Origin: an uncultured Eubacteriales bacterium
Lineage (GTDB): Bacteria > Bacillota > Clostridia > Christensenellales > CAG-138
NCBI GenBank assembly: GCA_902768995.1
Contig: CACXNN010000018.1
Location: 1-17,828 of the forward strand
DNA length: 17,828 nt
Direction: 5' to 3'
Position 1 is the first letter of the stretch. Each line of letters opens with the position of its first letter. This document shows positions 7,059 to 13,435 of the stretch, piece after piece. Under the pieces are notes generated by a model. The model saw only the letters and a program-made list of their open reading frames with translations, was not told the DNA's origin and did no database searches. The position numbers and the translations under genes are program-made.

Positions 7059-8714
7059 TCAGGACACGCTTTCGATGCGCAGGGAGGTGTAGTAATCCTT
7101 CTGCAGCGCCCGGCGGAAGTTGGCCACCACGGTGCCGGAATACTTGCTGTTGATATAGGTGGAGTGGATCACCCGCCCGTCGCCCAGGTAGACCATCACG
7201 TGGCCGATCTTGCCGCCGCCGGACCCCAGGAGGAACACGATGTCCCCCCGCTCGAAGCCGTCCAGAGACTTATGGCCGTCCTCCAGGGTCACAGGCACCA
7301 CCATGTGGACCAGCTTCTTGCCGTGCCAGACGTAGTCCGTGATGCTGGCCCGCCCCGAAGCTGTGGTCTCGGTGAACTTGTAATACACGTACCCCTTGGG
7401 ATACAGCTCCATCCGCTCGAAGCACCAGGAGATGATCCCGGAGCAGTCGAAGGAGAAGTCCCCCGTGCGGTCGAAGTTGCTGTAGGGGGTGCCCAGGCAG
7501 TCGTAGATCTGGGCGATCAGATCCTCGATGATCAGGGCCTTGTCGTCGTAGACGGCGGTGTGGATGCGGCGGGCGGAGTCGAAGCTTTTGAACATCTCGC
7601 TGGCCGCAAAGCCGTCCATCCGCTCCACCCGGCCATCCTGGAGGCAGAGGACGCTGTCGTCTCCCAGATATACGGCGCATCCGGTGATCCGTCCGGAATG
7701 CTGGCCGGCGATCACGAACTCACAGCCCTCCATGATCCCCTTGCTCCGCTTGGGCAGCTCGCTGAAGAACAGGATGTCGCCCTTTTGCAGCTGGCCGCTG
7801 GCGGGCACGTACTCCCACTGGGTCCGATGGCCGTCAAAGTACACCAGGCTCCCGGTGGAGTTGAAGAGCTTGAAGAGGAGCGAATTGTATACGTCGTCCT
7901 TGTAGTACTGGGGGTATTTCTTATCGTCCTTCAGATCCTTTTCATAGACCCGATAATAGTAGGGCTCGAAGTCCAGGCCCAGGCGGCAGAGGGCGGCATA
8001 GATCCGTTCCTCCATATCGCCCATGCTCTCCACCCGGGTCAGCTCCTCCACGAAGGCGTCGGGGGAATACTTGGCGGCGGTGTAGGTGAGCCGCATGGCG
8101 GCGGACAGATAGGCCTCCAGCTGCGCCTCGTTGAGGGGCGTGACCTGGCTGGTCTTCACATAGCCCGTCCGCCCCTCCTGGGTGGTGACGTAATAGAAAT
8201 CCTTCTTGATGTTGTGGACGTAGACCAGGTGATAGGACTCCCGGCCCAGGATATCGGCGTTCTCGTTGGGCTTCTCATAGACGGCCACATTGGCGAAGAC
8301 CATGCCGGCGATGCTCCCCATAGCCTCCACCCGGGGGTCCGGCGTAGCCAGGGGCTCCGCCGTGGGCGTGGGCTCCGGTTCACCGGCCCACAGGGGGAAG
8401 AGGACCTGGCGCACCTCGGCTTCGAAGTCCCGCCGCCCCATGGGCACCGTGGTGGGCGTGGGGCTGGGCGTGGGCTGGGGCGTATAGGTGGGCTCCGGCG
8501 AGGGCGTGGGGGACGCGGTAGGCGTGGGACTGGGCGTGAAGGTGGGCGCCATGGTGATGGCCACCGGCTGCCGGGTCCCCGCCGCCTGGGCGGCTTCCGC
8601 CGCCGAAGCTTCGGTTTTTTCGTATGCTTCCGCCGCCTTCTCTCCGCAGCCCGACAGGGCCGCCAGCAGCAGACACAGGAACAGGGTGCAAGATAGTTTC
8701 CAAAAAGCTCTCAT
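7059..8714 (-). CDS. NlpC/P60 cell-wall peptidase lipoprotein, paralogue
   Basis: A protein of 551 residues from ATG 8714. The lipobox is LSGC (Cys23). A Pro-Thr-rich linker (about 56-90) is shorter and less regular than in the paralogue. An SH3b-like segment (about 136-195), an inactive NlpC-like domain (about 236-387) and a C-terminal NlpC/P60 domain follow. The last domain shows FDCSG (Cys424), GHVMVYLGDG (His505) and IHST (His517). Order and many motifs are shared with the gene at 5334, for instance YKDDVYNSLLFKLFN and GDILFF. Codons for identical residues often differ, so the duplication is old. The open frame extends to 8858, but the extra 48 residues precede a good promoter and would spoil the signal peptide. 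Expected function is hydrolysis of peptidoglycan stem peptides outside the membrane. Confidence 0.9.
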   Translation of the reverse strand: MRAFWKLSCTLFLCLLLAALSGCGEKAAEAYEKTEASAAEAAQAAGTRQPVAITMAPTFTPSPTPTASPTPSPEPTYTPQPTPSPTPTTVPMGRRDFEAEVRQVLFPLWAGEPEPTPTAEPLATPDPRVEAMGSIAGMVFANVAVYEKPNENADILGRESYHLVYVHNIKKDFYYVTTQEGRTGYVKTSQVTPLNEAQLEAYLSAAMRLTYTAAKYSPDAFVEELTRVESMGDMEERIYAALCRLGLDFEPYYYRVYEKDLKDDKKYPQYYKDDVYNSLLFKLFNSTGSLVYFDGHRTQWEYVPASGQLQKGDILFFSELPKRSKGIMEGCEFVIAGQHSGRITGCAVYLGDDSVLCLQDGRVERMDGFAASEMFKSFDSARRIHTAVYDDKALIIEDLIAQIYDCLGTPYSNFDRTGDFSFDCSGIISWCFERMELYPKGYVYYKFTETTASGRASITDYVWHGKKLVHMVVPVTLEDGHKSLDGFERGDIVFLLGSGGGKIGHVMVYLGDGRVIHSTYINSKYSGTVVANFRRALQKDYYTSLRIESVS

Positions 8715-8721
8715 ACGCGAC

Positions 8722-8751
8722 AGTATACCAAAGGGAACGACATTTTGTAAA
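8722..8751 (-). promoter_or_regulatory. Promoter with leaderless start
   Basis: Minus strand: TTTACA (8751-8746), an 18-bp spacer and TATACT (8727-8722), with a TG-G extension just before the -10. Only seven bases (GTCGCGT) separate the -10 from ATG 8714, and there is no SD. Confidence 0.75.
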
Positions 8752-8812
8752 GCCATGATTCCGTTCCTCTGGATTAAATCAAGCAAATATTTACCGCTGC
8801 CGAGAACCAAAA

Positions 8813-8829
8813 GCGCGGTGTGACCGCGC
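8813..8829 (-). terminator. Hairpin, probable terminator on the minus strand
   Basis: The stem GCGCGGT (8813-8819) pairs with ACCGCGC (8823-8829), loop GTG. On the minus strand TTTTGG follows. It would end transcripts that run on from the VanZ-like gene before the promoter of the NlpC/P60 gene. Confidence 0.55.
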
Positions 8830-8869
8830 GAACTCACCCGGCGAAGAAAGAACGGCAAGCTGATACTCT

Positions 8870-9009
8870 GTCAAATCCAGCGACATGTGCGGTGGATTTG
8901 ACACCGCACGGCTCTTGCCGCTCGGTGACCCGTCAGGGGCATAGGCAAGAGCCGCAGGCGAAGCGAAGGCGGAGCCCAGTCTGTTGAAATCGGAGATTTC
9001 GACAGACTG
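8870..9009. other. Gene-free block of perfect inverted repeats
   Basis: The 301-base gap 8715-9015 has no convincing gene. Its main content is nested inverted repeats. GTCAAATCCA (8870-8879) pairs with TGGATTTGAC (8893-8902). The overlapping, mutually exclusive GTGCGGTG (8887-8894) pairs with CACCGCAC (8902-8909). CGGCTCTTGCC (8909-8919) pairs with GGCAAGAGCCG (8944-8954). A 15-bp stem with one G-T wobble has arms 8977-8991 and 8995-9009 and a GGA loop. CGGCAAG at 8853-8859 can also pair with CTTGCCG at 8914-8920. It begins directly after the VanZ-like stop and may be the structured 3' UTR of that mRNA, a small RNA, or a REP/MITE-type repeat. Confidence 0.6.
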
Positions 9010-9015
9010 AATCCG

Positions 9016-10104
9016 TTATGGCTGCTCGATGACGGTGATGCAGACCCGGTCCGGGCCGGTGAAGGACAGGCACCGCAGGTCCGTATAGGGGTCCCGGTGG
9101 AACTCGCCCACCTCGATGCCGTTCTTTTCCAGGCGCTTCTTGATCTTCACCAGGTTCCGGGCGGAGATGGTCAGGTACTGGACCGGGATCATCTTCTTTT
9201 TATTGAAGCAGATGATCTCCACCTGGGAGCTGCCCATGACCAGCAGGAAGCGGGTGTCGATGTCGTCCAGGCTCATGACCTGCTTCTTCACCCGAAAGCC
9301 CAGCTTGTCCACATAGAAGTCCCACACCGCCTCCTCGTAGGTGGCCAAAAGGGTGGTGCGGGAAAGGCCTATCTTCCGGGCGAAGGGGTACAGGGTCATG
9401 TGCCGGGCGTGGCGCCGCCAGCGATGGTAGGACTTCAGCTCCCGCCGCCAGTCGGGGTGGGTCACCACGTAGGCGATGGAGATGAACAGCATCTGCCCGA
9501 TGAACCCGCCCAGGGTGTTGGACAGCAGATCGTCGAGATCGTAGAAGCCCCGGCGGAAGATGAGCTGCAGGTTCTCCGTGGCCAACGACAGGATGAAGCA
9601 GGCCACCACGGGCCGGACGCGGGCGTTGGCGCGGAACCAGCCGAACACGTAGGGCAGCAGATACCCCATGGGCACGAAGAGCATGATGTTGAGGTACACC
9701 TGGGCGATGTCCTGGGGCCGGATGATCTCCACATGGGAGAGCCCCTCCGTCAGCCCCTCCGTGAACACGGTCTGCAGGATGTCCACCAGGCCCCGATCGG
9801 TCTCCACCGCGTTATAGAGGTCCTGGAAGGGGGCCACATGGACCTGGTAGGATTCGGTGGTGGTCCGGGAGAAGAACGCGATCACGAGGAAGGCCGCCAC
9901 GTACAGCAAAAACACCGCGTACAGCACCAGCTGCCGAAGCCTCAGCAGGGCGTCGGCGTTGGCGTTGGTGCTGAGACCGTGCTGCAGGTTCAAACCGAGC
10001 TTCCGGCAGACCCGCCGGTCGATATAGGGCAGCAGCACGATGAACACCGCCACGGCGGCGGTGACGGCCAGCAGGGTGATGGGATGGTTCACATAGATCG
10101 TCAT
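9016..10104 (-). CDS. VanZ-like membrane protein with C-terminal VOC domain
   Basis: A protein of 362 residues from ATG 10104. Residues 1-215 hold about five hydrophobic segments and the VanZ signature: NIMLFVPMGYLLP (139-151), an SLATENLQ segment (173-180), the R-D-DD run FRRGFYDLDDLLSN (183-196) and GGFIGQ. VanZ homologues are membrane proteins; the founder gives low-level teicoplanin resistance, and most have unknown roles. Residues about 250-362 look like a glyoxalase/VOC module (VWDFYVDKLGFRV, VMGSSQVEIICF, a lone helix NLVKIKKRLEKNGIEVGEF, and a final FTGPDRVCITVIEQ strand). The fusion puts the VOC part after the membrane domain. ATG 10104 is chosen because a perfect promoter lies just before it; the longer frame to 10248 starts upstream of that promoter. 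Confidence 0.8.
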   Translation of the reverse strand: MTIYVNHPITLLAVTAAVAVFIVLLPYIDRRVCRKLGLNLQHGLSTNANADALLRLRQLVLYAVFLLYVAAFLVIAFFSRTTTESYQVHVAPFQDLYNAVETDRGLVDILQTVFTEGLTEGLSHVEIIRPQDIAQVYLNIMLFVPMGYLLPYVFGWFRANARVRPVVACFILSLATENLQLIFRRGFYDLDDLLSNTLGGFIGQMLFISIAYVVTHPDWRRELKSYHRWRRHARHMTLYPFARKIGLSRTTLLATYEEAVWDFYVDKLGFRVKKQVMSLDDIDTRFLLVMGSSQVEIICFNKKKMIPVQYLTISARNLVKIKKRLEKNGIEVGEFHRDPYTDLRCLSFTGPDRVCITVIEQP

Positions 10105-10110
10105 GGGTAC

Positions 10111-10139
10111 AGTATACGCGAAAAAAGGCCCGTTGACAA
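10111..10139 (-). promoter_or_regulatory. Sigma-A promoter with leaderless start
   Basis: Minus strand: TTGTCA (10139-10134), a 17-bp spacer and TATACT (10116-10111). Exactly six bases (GTACCC) lie between the -10 and ATG 10104. The A of the ATG is therefore the expected +1 base, and there is no SD. Confidence 0.85.
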
Positions 10140-10152
10140 TATGTTTGGGCAT

Positions 10153-10176
10153 AAGAAAGCCCCGCAAAGGCGGGGC
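10153..10176 (-). terminator. Intrinsic terminator of hpf
   Basis: GCCCCGC (10159-10165) pairs with GCGGGGC (10170-10176) around a 4-base loop. On the minus strand TTTCTTA follows. It lies about 30 bases after the hpf stop and just upstream of the promoter of the VanZ-like gene. Confidence 0.7.
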
Positions 10177-10204
10177 AAAGGGATGGATGGACAAAAGCAA
10201 TGAC

Positions 10205-10732
10205 TTATGCGCGCTCGATGAGGCCGTAGTTGCCGTCCTTGCGGACATAGAGCACGTTCACTTCGCCGGTCTCGGCATTCTCGAACACGAAGAAGGAATG
10301 GCCCAGCATCTCCATCTGGAGCATGGCCTCCTCCTCGCTCATGGGCCGGATATCAAACTTCTTGGTACGCACGATCCGGGGCGTGAAGGCTTCCTTCTCC
10401 TCCGCTGCCACCGGAGCATAGTCCGCGATGACCTCGCCGGTATGACGCCGGCGCTCCTGGCGGGTGCGATACCGCTGAACCTGTTTTTCCAGCTTGTACA
10501 CCACGTTGTCCAAAGACGCGTACATGTCGCCGGAGGTCTCCTCCGCCCGGACGATGCGGCCTTCATAGGGAACGGTGACCTCCACGATGTGGCGGTTCTT
10601 CTCTACGGAAAGACTCACCTGGGCTTCTGCATCCTGGGGGAAGAACTTGGAGAGCTTGTTCAGCTTCTTCTCCGCGGTCTCCCGCATGTAGTCGGAGACT
10701 TCGAGGTTTTTTCCGGAAATGGAAATACGCAT
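10205..10732 (-). CDS. hpf: Long-form ribosome hibernation promoting factor
   Basis: A protein of 175 residues, the size of long HPF (YvyD/RaiA type). The N-terminal domain (about 1-97) has the beta-alpha-beta pattern that binds in the 30S decoding region (MRISISGKNLEVSDYMRE, SLDNVVYKLEKQVQRYR). A linker rich in Arg, Glu and Ala follows. The C-terminal domain (about 117-172) carries the dimerising signature IVRTKKFDIRPMSEEEA, then LGHSFFVFENAETGEVNVLYVRKDGNYGLIE. Dimerisation through it makes 100S ribosomes in starved cells. ATG 10732 is preferred over GTG 10741 because AGGGAG (10747-10742) is well placed for the ATG and overlaps the GTG. In Bacillus hpf precedes secA; here it is divergent and more than 3 kb away. 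Confidence 0.95.
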   Translation of the reverse strand: MRISISGKNLEVSDYMRETAEKKLNKLSKFFPQDAEAQVSLSVEKNRHIVEVTVPYEGRIVRAEETSGDMYASLDNVVYKLEKQVQRYRTRQERRRHTGEVIADYAPVAAEEKEAFTPRIVRTKKFDIRPMSEEEAMLQMEMLGHSFFVFENAETGEVNVLYVRKDGNYGLIERA

Positions 10733-10748
10733 ATCTTTCACTCCCTCT

Positions 10749-10775
10749 GGCGCGTTCTTATCGTTTCCACGCGCC
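10749..10775 (-). promoter_or_regulatory. Leader hairpin before the hpf ribosome site
   Basis: A perfect 7-bp inverted repeat, GGCGCGT (10749-10755) and ACGCGCC (10769-10775), has a 13-base loop and ends next to the AGAGGGAG ribosome site. Upstream on the minus strand is an extended -10 type sequence, TGGTAATAT, overlapping TATACT (about 10791-10781), without a clear -35. The hairpin would lie at the 5' end of the transcript. Confidence 0.45.
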
Positions 10776-10879
10776 TATCAGTATATTACCACAGAATCCC
10801 GTTCTTGTCCTGGCCTTTTTGAAAAAACTTTTTGCTTTTTCAAATCGTTCACTTTTCGCCAAAAACAGGCGGGGCGGTC

Positions 10880-10908
10880 TTGATTCTCGGGCCGATCTGT
10901 CGTATACT
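10880..10908 (+). promoter_or_regulatory. Sigma-A promoter of the ATP-grasp/esterase operon
   Basis: TTGATT (10880-10885), a 17-bp spacer and TATACT (10903-10908), giving a leader of about 50 bases. AT-rich sequence upstream (10815-10845) includes the inverted repeat TTTGAAAAA/TTTTTCAAA. Confidence 0.8.
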
Positions 10909-10963
10909 ATATACCAATTATTTTCCATCGTCCCTCTGTGGCGACATAAAAAGAGGTAATTCC

Positions 10964-12157
10964 ATGAATTTTGTGTTTATTTCCCCCTACTTCCCCCACA
11001 CCTACTGGAACTTCTGCGACCGGCTGAAGAAAAACGGCGTGAACGTGCTGGGCATCGGCGACGCCCCCTACGACAGCCTGGAGGGGAATCTGAAGGCGGC
11101 GCTGACGGAGTATTACCGGGTGGACACCCTGGAGAGCTACGAGCAGGTCTTCAAGGCCGTGGCCTTCTTCTCCTTCAAATACGGGAAGATCGACTGGCTG
11201 GAAAGCAACAACGAGTACTGGCTCATCCAGGACGCCAAGCTCAGGACCGACTTCAACATCACCACCGGCGTGAAGTATGAGGAGATCGGCTCCTGGAAGC
11301 ATAAGTACGGCATGAAGCCGGTCTACGCCTCGGCGAACATCCCCACCGCCCGGTCCCACCTGGTCACGGACGAAGCAGCGGCCAAAGCCTTCCTCAGCGA
11401 CATCGGCGGCTACCCCGTCATCGTGAAGCCCGACGTGGGCGTGGGCGCGGCGGACACCTGGAAGCTGGAGAGCGACGCTGACCTTGCCGACTTCTTTAAG
11501 AACAAGCCCGACGTGCCCTACGTGATGGAGGAGTTCATCTACGGGGACATCTATTCCTATGACGCCGTGGTGGATTCAAAGAGCGAGGTGCTGTTCGAGA
11601 ACTCCGCCGTGTTCCCGCCCTCCATCGCGGACCTGGTGAACAACGACTTGGAGCTCGCCTACTATACGCTGAAGGAGGTGCCCCCCGCCCTCCAGGAGCT
11701 GGGCCGCCGGACCGTGAAGGCCTTCAAGGTCAAGAGCCGGTTCGTCCACTTCGAGTTCTTCCGCCTGACGAAGGCCCGCAAGGGCCTCGGGGAGGTGGGC
11801 GACTTCGTGGCGCTGGAGGTGAACATGCGGCCCGCCGGCGGGTACACCCCGGACATGATGGACTACGGCCACGCCACGGACGTGTACCAGATCTGGGCGG
11901 ACATGATCACCGCTGACAGGCGGCTCCTGCCCCCCAGCGGTCAGGACCACTGGTGCGTGTACGCCAGCCGCAAGGACTCCCGCACCTATAAACACACCCA
12001 CGAGGAGATCCTGGAGAAGTACCGGGATCGGATCACCATGTGCGAGCGGATGCCCGAGATCATGTGGGCCACCATGGGCTGCATGATGTACATGGCCCAC
12101 GCCTACAGCGAGCAGGAGGTCCGGGAGTTCATCCAGTTCGTTCAGGAATGGGCCTGA
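10964..12157 (+). CDS. ATP-grasp family ligase
   Basis: A protein of 397 residues from ATG 10964, with the SD AGAGG seven bases upstream. The N-terminal part (about 1-110) looks like the nucleotide-fold pre-ATP-grasp domain (FVFISPYFPHTYWNFCDRL). The ATP-grasp core follows, with YPVIVKPDVGVGA (ATP-binding Lys155), VMEEFIYGDIYSYD (Glu189/Glu190) and the metal-binding LEVNMRPAGGYTPD (Glu285, Asn287). Such enzymes join a carboxylate to an amine or thiol through an acyl phosphate; the substrates cannot be read here. The longer open frame to 10832 crosses the promoter and is rejected. The esterase gene begins 11 bases after the stop, so the two are probably made together, perhaps forming and cleaving a related ester or amide. 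Confidence 0.85.
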   Translation: MNFVFISPYFPHTYWNFCDRLKKNGVNVLGIGDAPYDSLEGNLKAALTEYYRVDTLESYEQVFKAVAFFSFKYGKIDWLESNNEYWLIQDAKLRTDFNITTGVKYEEIGSWKHKYGMKPVYASANIPTARSHLVTDEAAAKAFLSDIGGYPVIVKPDVGVGAADTWKLESDADLADFFKNKPDVPYVMEEFIYGDIYSYDAVVDSKSEVLFENSAVFPPSIADLVNNDLELAYYTLKEVPPALQELGRRTVKAFKVKSRFVHFEFFRLTKARKGLGEVGDFVALEVNMRPAGGYTPDMMDYGHATDVYQIWADMITADRRLLPPSGQDHWCVYASRKDSRTYKHTHEEILEKYRDRITMCERMPEIMWATMGCMMYMAHAYSEQEVREFIQFVQEWA

Positions 12158-12168
12158 GGAGAAAAGCG

Positions 12169-12900
12169 ATGCAGGAATGGTATGATCGTCAATACAGTCC
12201 CATTCTGAACCGGGACATGGAGCATGCCCTGATCGGTCACGACGGGAAGCTGTGCCTGGCCTTCGCGCCCCAGAACGGGCACACCTGGGACTTTCGCAAC
12301 TTCGGCATGGTGGAGACCGTGCGCCCCTGGATCGACGCGGGGCGGCTGAAGATATTGCTGGTGGACAGCATCGACGAGGAGACCTGGTCCGACGAGCACG
12401 GGGACGGCCGGTATCGGATCGAGCTGCAGGAGCGCTGGTTCCACTACGTCATGGAGGAGCTGCTGCCCCAGTACCTCGGCTGGGACCAGAAGGCCATGGC
12501 CACGGGCTGCAGCATGGGCGGGGTCCACGCGGCCAACGCCTTCTTCCGGCGGCCGGACCGGTTCGACACGCTGATCTCGCTGAGCGGGCTCTTCGACGCC
12601 AGCCACTTCTTCCATGGGTACATGGACGATCTCGTGTACGCCAACTCTCCCATCCACTTTTTGCCCAACATGCCCACCGACCATCCCTGGATGGACCTGT
12701 ATCGGCAGGGGAACATCATCTTCTGCTGCGGGCAGGGGGCCTGGGAAGACGATATGCGCCGCGATTCCCACGCCCTGGATGTGATCCTCACGGAGAAGGG
12801 CGTGCCCCACTGGGCGGACTTCTGGGGCTACGACGTGAACCACGACTGGCCCTGGTGGAAGAAGCAGCTGCCGTATTTCATGGGGCACGTGCTGGGTTGA
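12169..12900 (+). CDS. Alpha/beta-hydrolase esterase, putative esterase family
   Basis: A protein of 243 residues. The nucleophile elbow is GCSMGG (Ser115). A likely acid, Asp194 or Asp195, lies in GQGAWEDD, and the base is His225 in VNHDWPWWKKQLPYF. These make a full triad in the esterase-D/putative-esterase (COG4947-like) arrangement. There is no signal peptide, so it acts in the cytoplasm. ATG 12169 has a strong SD, GAGGAG, at 12156-12161 that overlaps the stop of the ATP-grasp gene, supporting coupled translation. The frame is open upstream, but a start there would lie inside the ATP-grasp gene. The substrate is unknown. Confidence 0.85.
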   Translation: MQEWYDRQYSPILNRDMEHALIGHDGKLCLAFAPQNGHTWDFRNFGMVETVRPWIDAGRLKILLVDSIDEETWSDEHGDGRYRIELQERWFHYVMEELLPQYLGWDQKAMATGCSMGGVHAANAFFRRPDRFDTLISLSGLFDASHFFHGYMDDLVYANSPIHFLPNMPTDHPWMDLYRQGNIIFCCGQGAWEDDMRRDSHALDVILTEKGVPHWADFWGYDVNHDWPWWKKQLPYFMGHVLG

Positions 12901-12919
12901 TTTGAATTGTTTTTCTTTT

Positions 12920-12955
12920 GCCGCTTTTTCTCTTTGGACAAAGAGAAAAAGCGGC
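12920..12955. repeat. Perfect 17-bp inverted repeat with 2-base loop
   Basis: GCCGCTTTTTCTCTTTG (12920-12936), GA, then its exact complement (12939-12955). Flanking T-rich and A-rich sequence extends the symmetry imperfectly. It starts 20 bases after the esterase stop. No T-run follows on either strand, so it is not a standard terminator. It resembles dispersed intergenic hairpins of Clostridia. Confidence 0.8.
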
Positions 12956-13027
12956 GTAAAAAGAGAAACTTAACCATGTTAATAGGGAATACAGCCAAGC
13001 CATACTCCCTTCTGAAAGTTCTTTGGC

Positions 13028-13054
13028 ACCACCTTTCTTTCAAGAAAAGGTGGT
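13028..13054. repeat. Imperfect inverted repeat ACCACCTTT/AAAGGTGGT
   Basis: Nine paired bases (13028-13036 with 13046-13054), plus three more inside with one bulged base. It overlaps the last codons and stop of the small minus-strand gene (13040-13042). Together with the repeat at 12920 it frames an otherwise gene-free stretch, 12956-13027. Confidence 0.65.
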
Positions 13055-13354
13055 TTGCTTTACATGAACACCTATTTTCTCCCCAAACAGCTCATGATCC
13101 TGAGGAGCTGCTGCATATCGAGGCCGTTGTTCTCCGGCGGCTTTTTGGGGGGTGGCGAGGCGCCGGGAAAGCTCCTCAGCGAGGGTTGGCGGCAGCAGCG
13201 GGCCCACGCAGCGCACGTACTGCTCCACGCCCAGGCGGCCCCGCTCCGCCCGAACTTGCTCTGCGAGGACCAAGGCGCAGGTCAACGGGTGCGGCGGCGG
13301 CGAGGGGGGCCCTGCGGGGCAGTCGGGTCGGTTTTGATTCATAAATCCGTTCAT
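13040..13354 (-). CDS. Small hypothetical protein, 104 residues
   Basis: The codons are strongly GC-ending, as in neighbouring genes, which supports coding. The N-terminus is Pro-rich (about 10-23). A helical core follows (ALVLAEQVRAERGRLGVEQY, then GPLLPPTLAEELSRRL), and the end is low in conservation signals. I do not recognise a family. The core resembles the IYQTLSPYLTDRQREKMREVI segment of the divergent protein at 13436-13660 in its Y-x5-P-x-L spacing. The start is ATG 13354, six bases after a TAGAAT -10, or ATG 13342 using GGAG at 13361-13358. The last residues (KQTTFS) are encoded by the inverted repeat at 13028-13054, so the native C-terminus may have been altered. Confidence 0.6.
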   Translation of the reverse strand: MNGFMNQNRPDCPAGPPSPPPHPLTCALVLAEQVRAERGRLGVEQYVRCVGPLLPPTLAEELSRRLATPQKAAGEQRPRYAAAPQDHELFGEKIGVHVKQTTFS

Positions 13355-13360
13355 ATCTCC

Positions 13361-13419
13361 ATTCTATGCACCCCTCCCCGCCCTTGCCACAGGGCATCCT
13401 TTGGGAAACCGGTGCATAG
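13361..13419. promoter_or_regulatory. Divergent control region with 9-bp inverted repeat
   Basis: CTATGCACC (13364-13372) and GGTGCATAG (13411-13419) are exact complements, 38 bases apart, between the two divergent small genes. The left arm overlaps a minus-strand -10, TAGAAT (13366-13361), which has a weak TGGCAA -35 at 13389-13384 with a 17-bp spacer. One dimeric regulator bound at both arms, or a looped structure, could control both genes. This is inference from symmetry only. Confidence 0.4.
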
Positions 13420-13435
13420 ACTGATAGCAAAGGGG

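Noticed and set aside
8715..8858. Longer N-terminus for the minus-strand NlpC/P60 protein
   Set aside because: It would cross the TTTACA/TATACT promoter and place 48 unrelated residues before a perfect signal peptide.
8870..9009. tRNA or known riboswitch in the structured gap
   Set aside because: No T-loop GTTCGA-type motif, CCA end, anticodon arm or riboswitch core that I recognise; kept only as an unassigned structured block.
9097..10203. Plus-strand frame opposite the VanZ-like gene
   Set aside because: Low-complexity antisense shadow. The minus-strand protein has membrane helices, family motifs and an excellent promoter.
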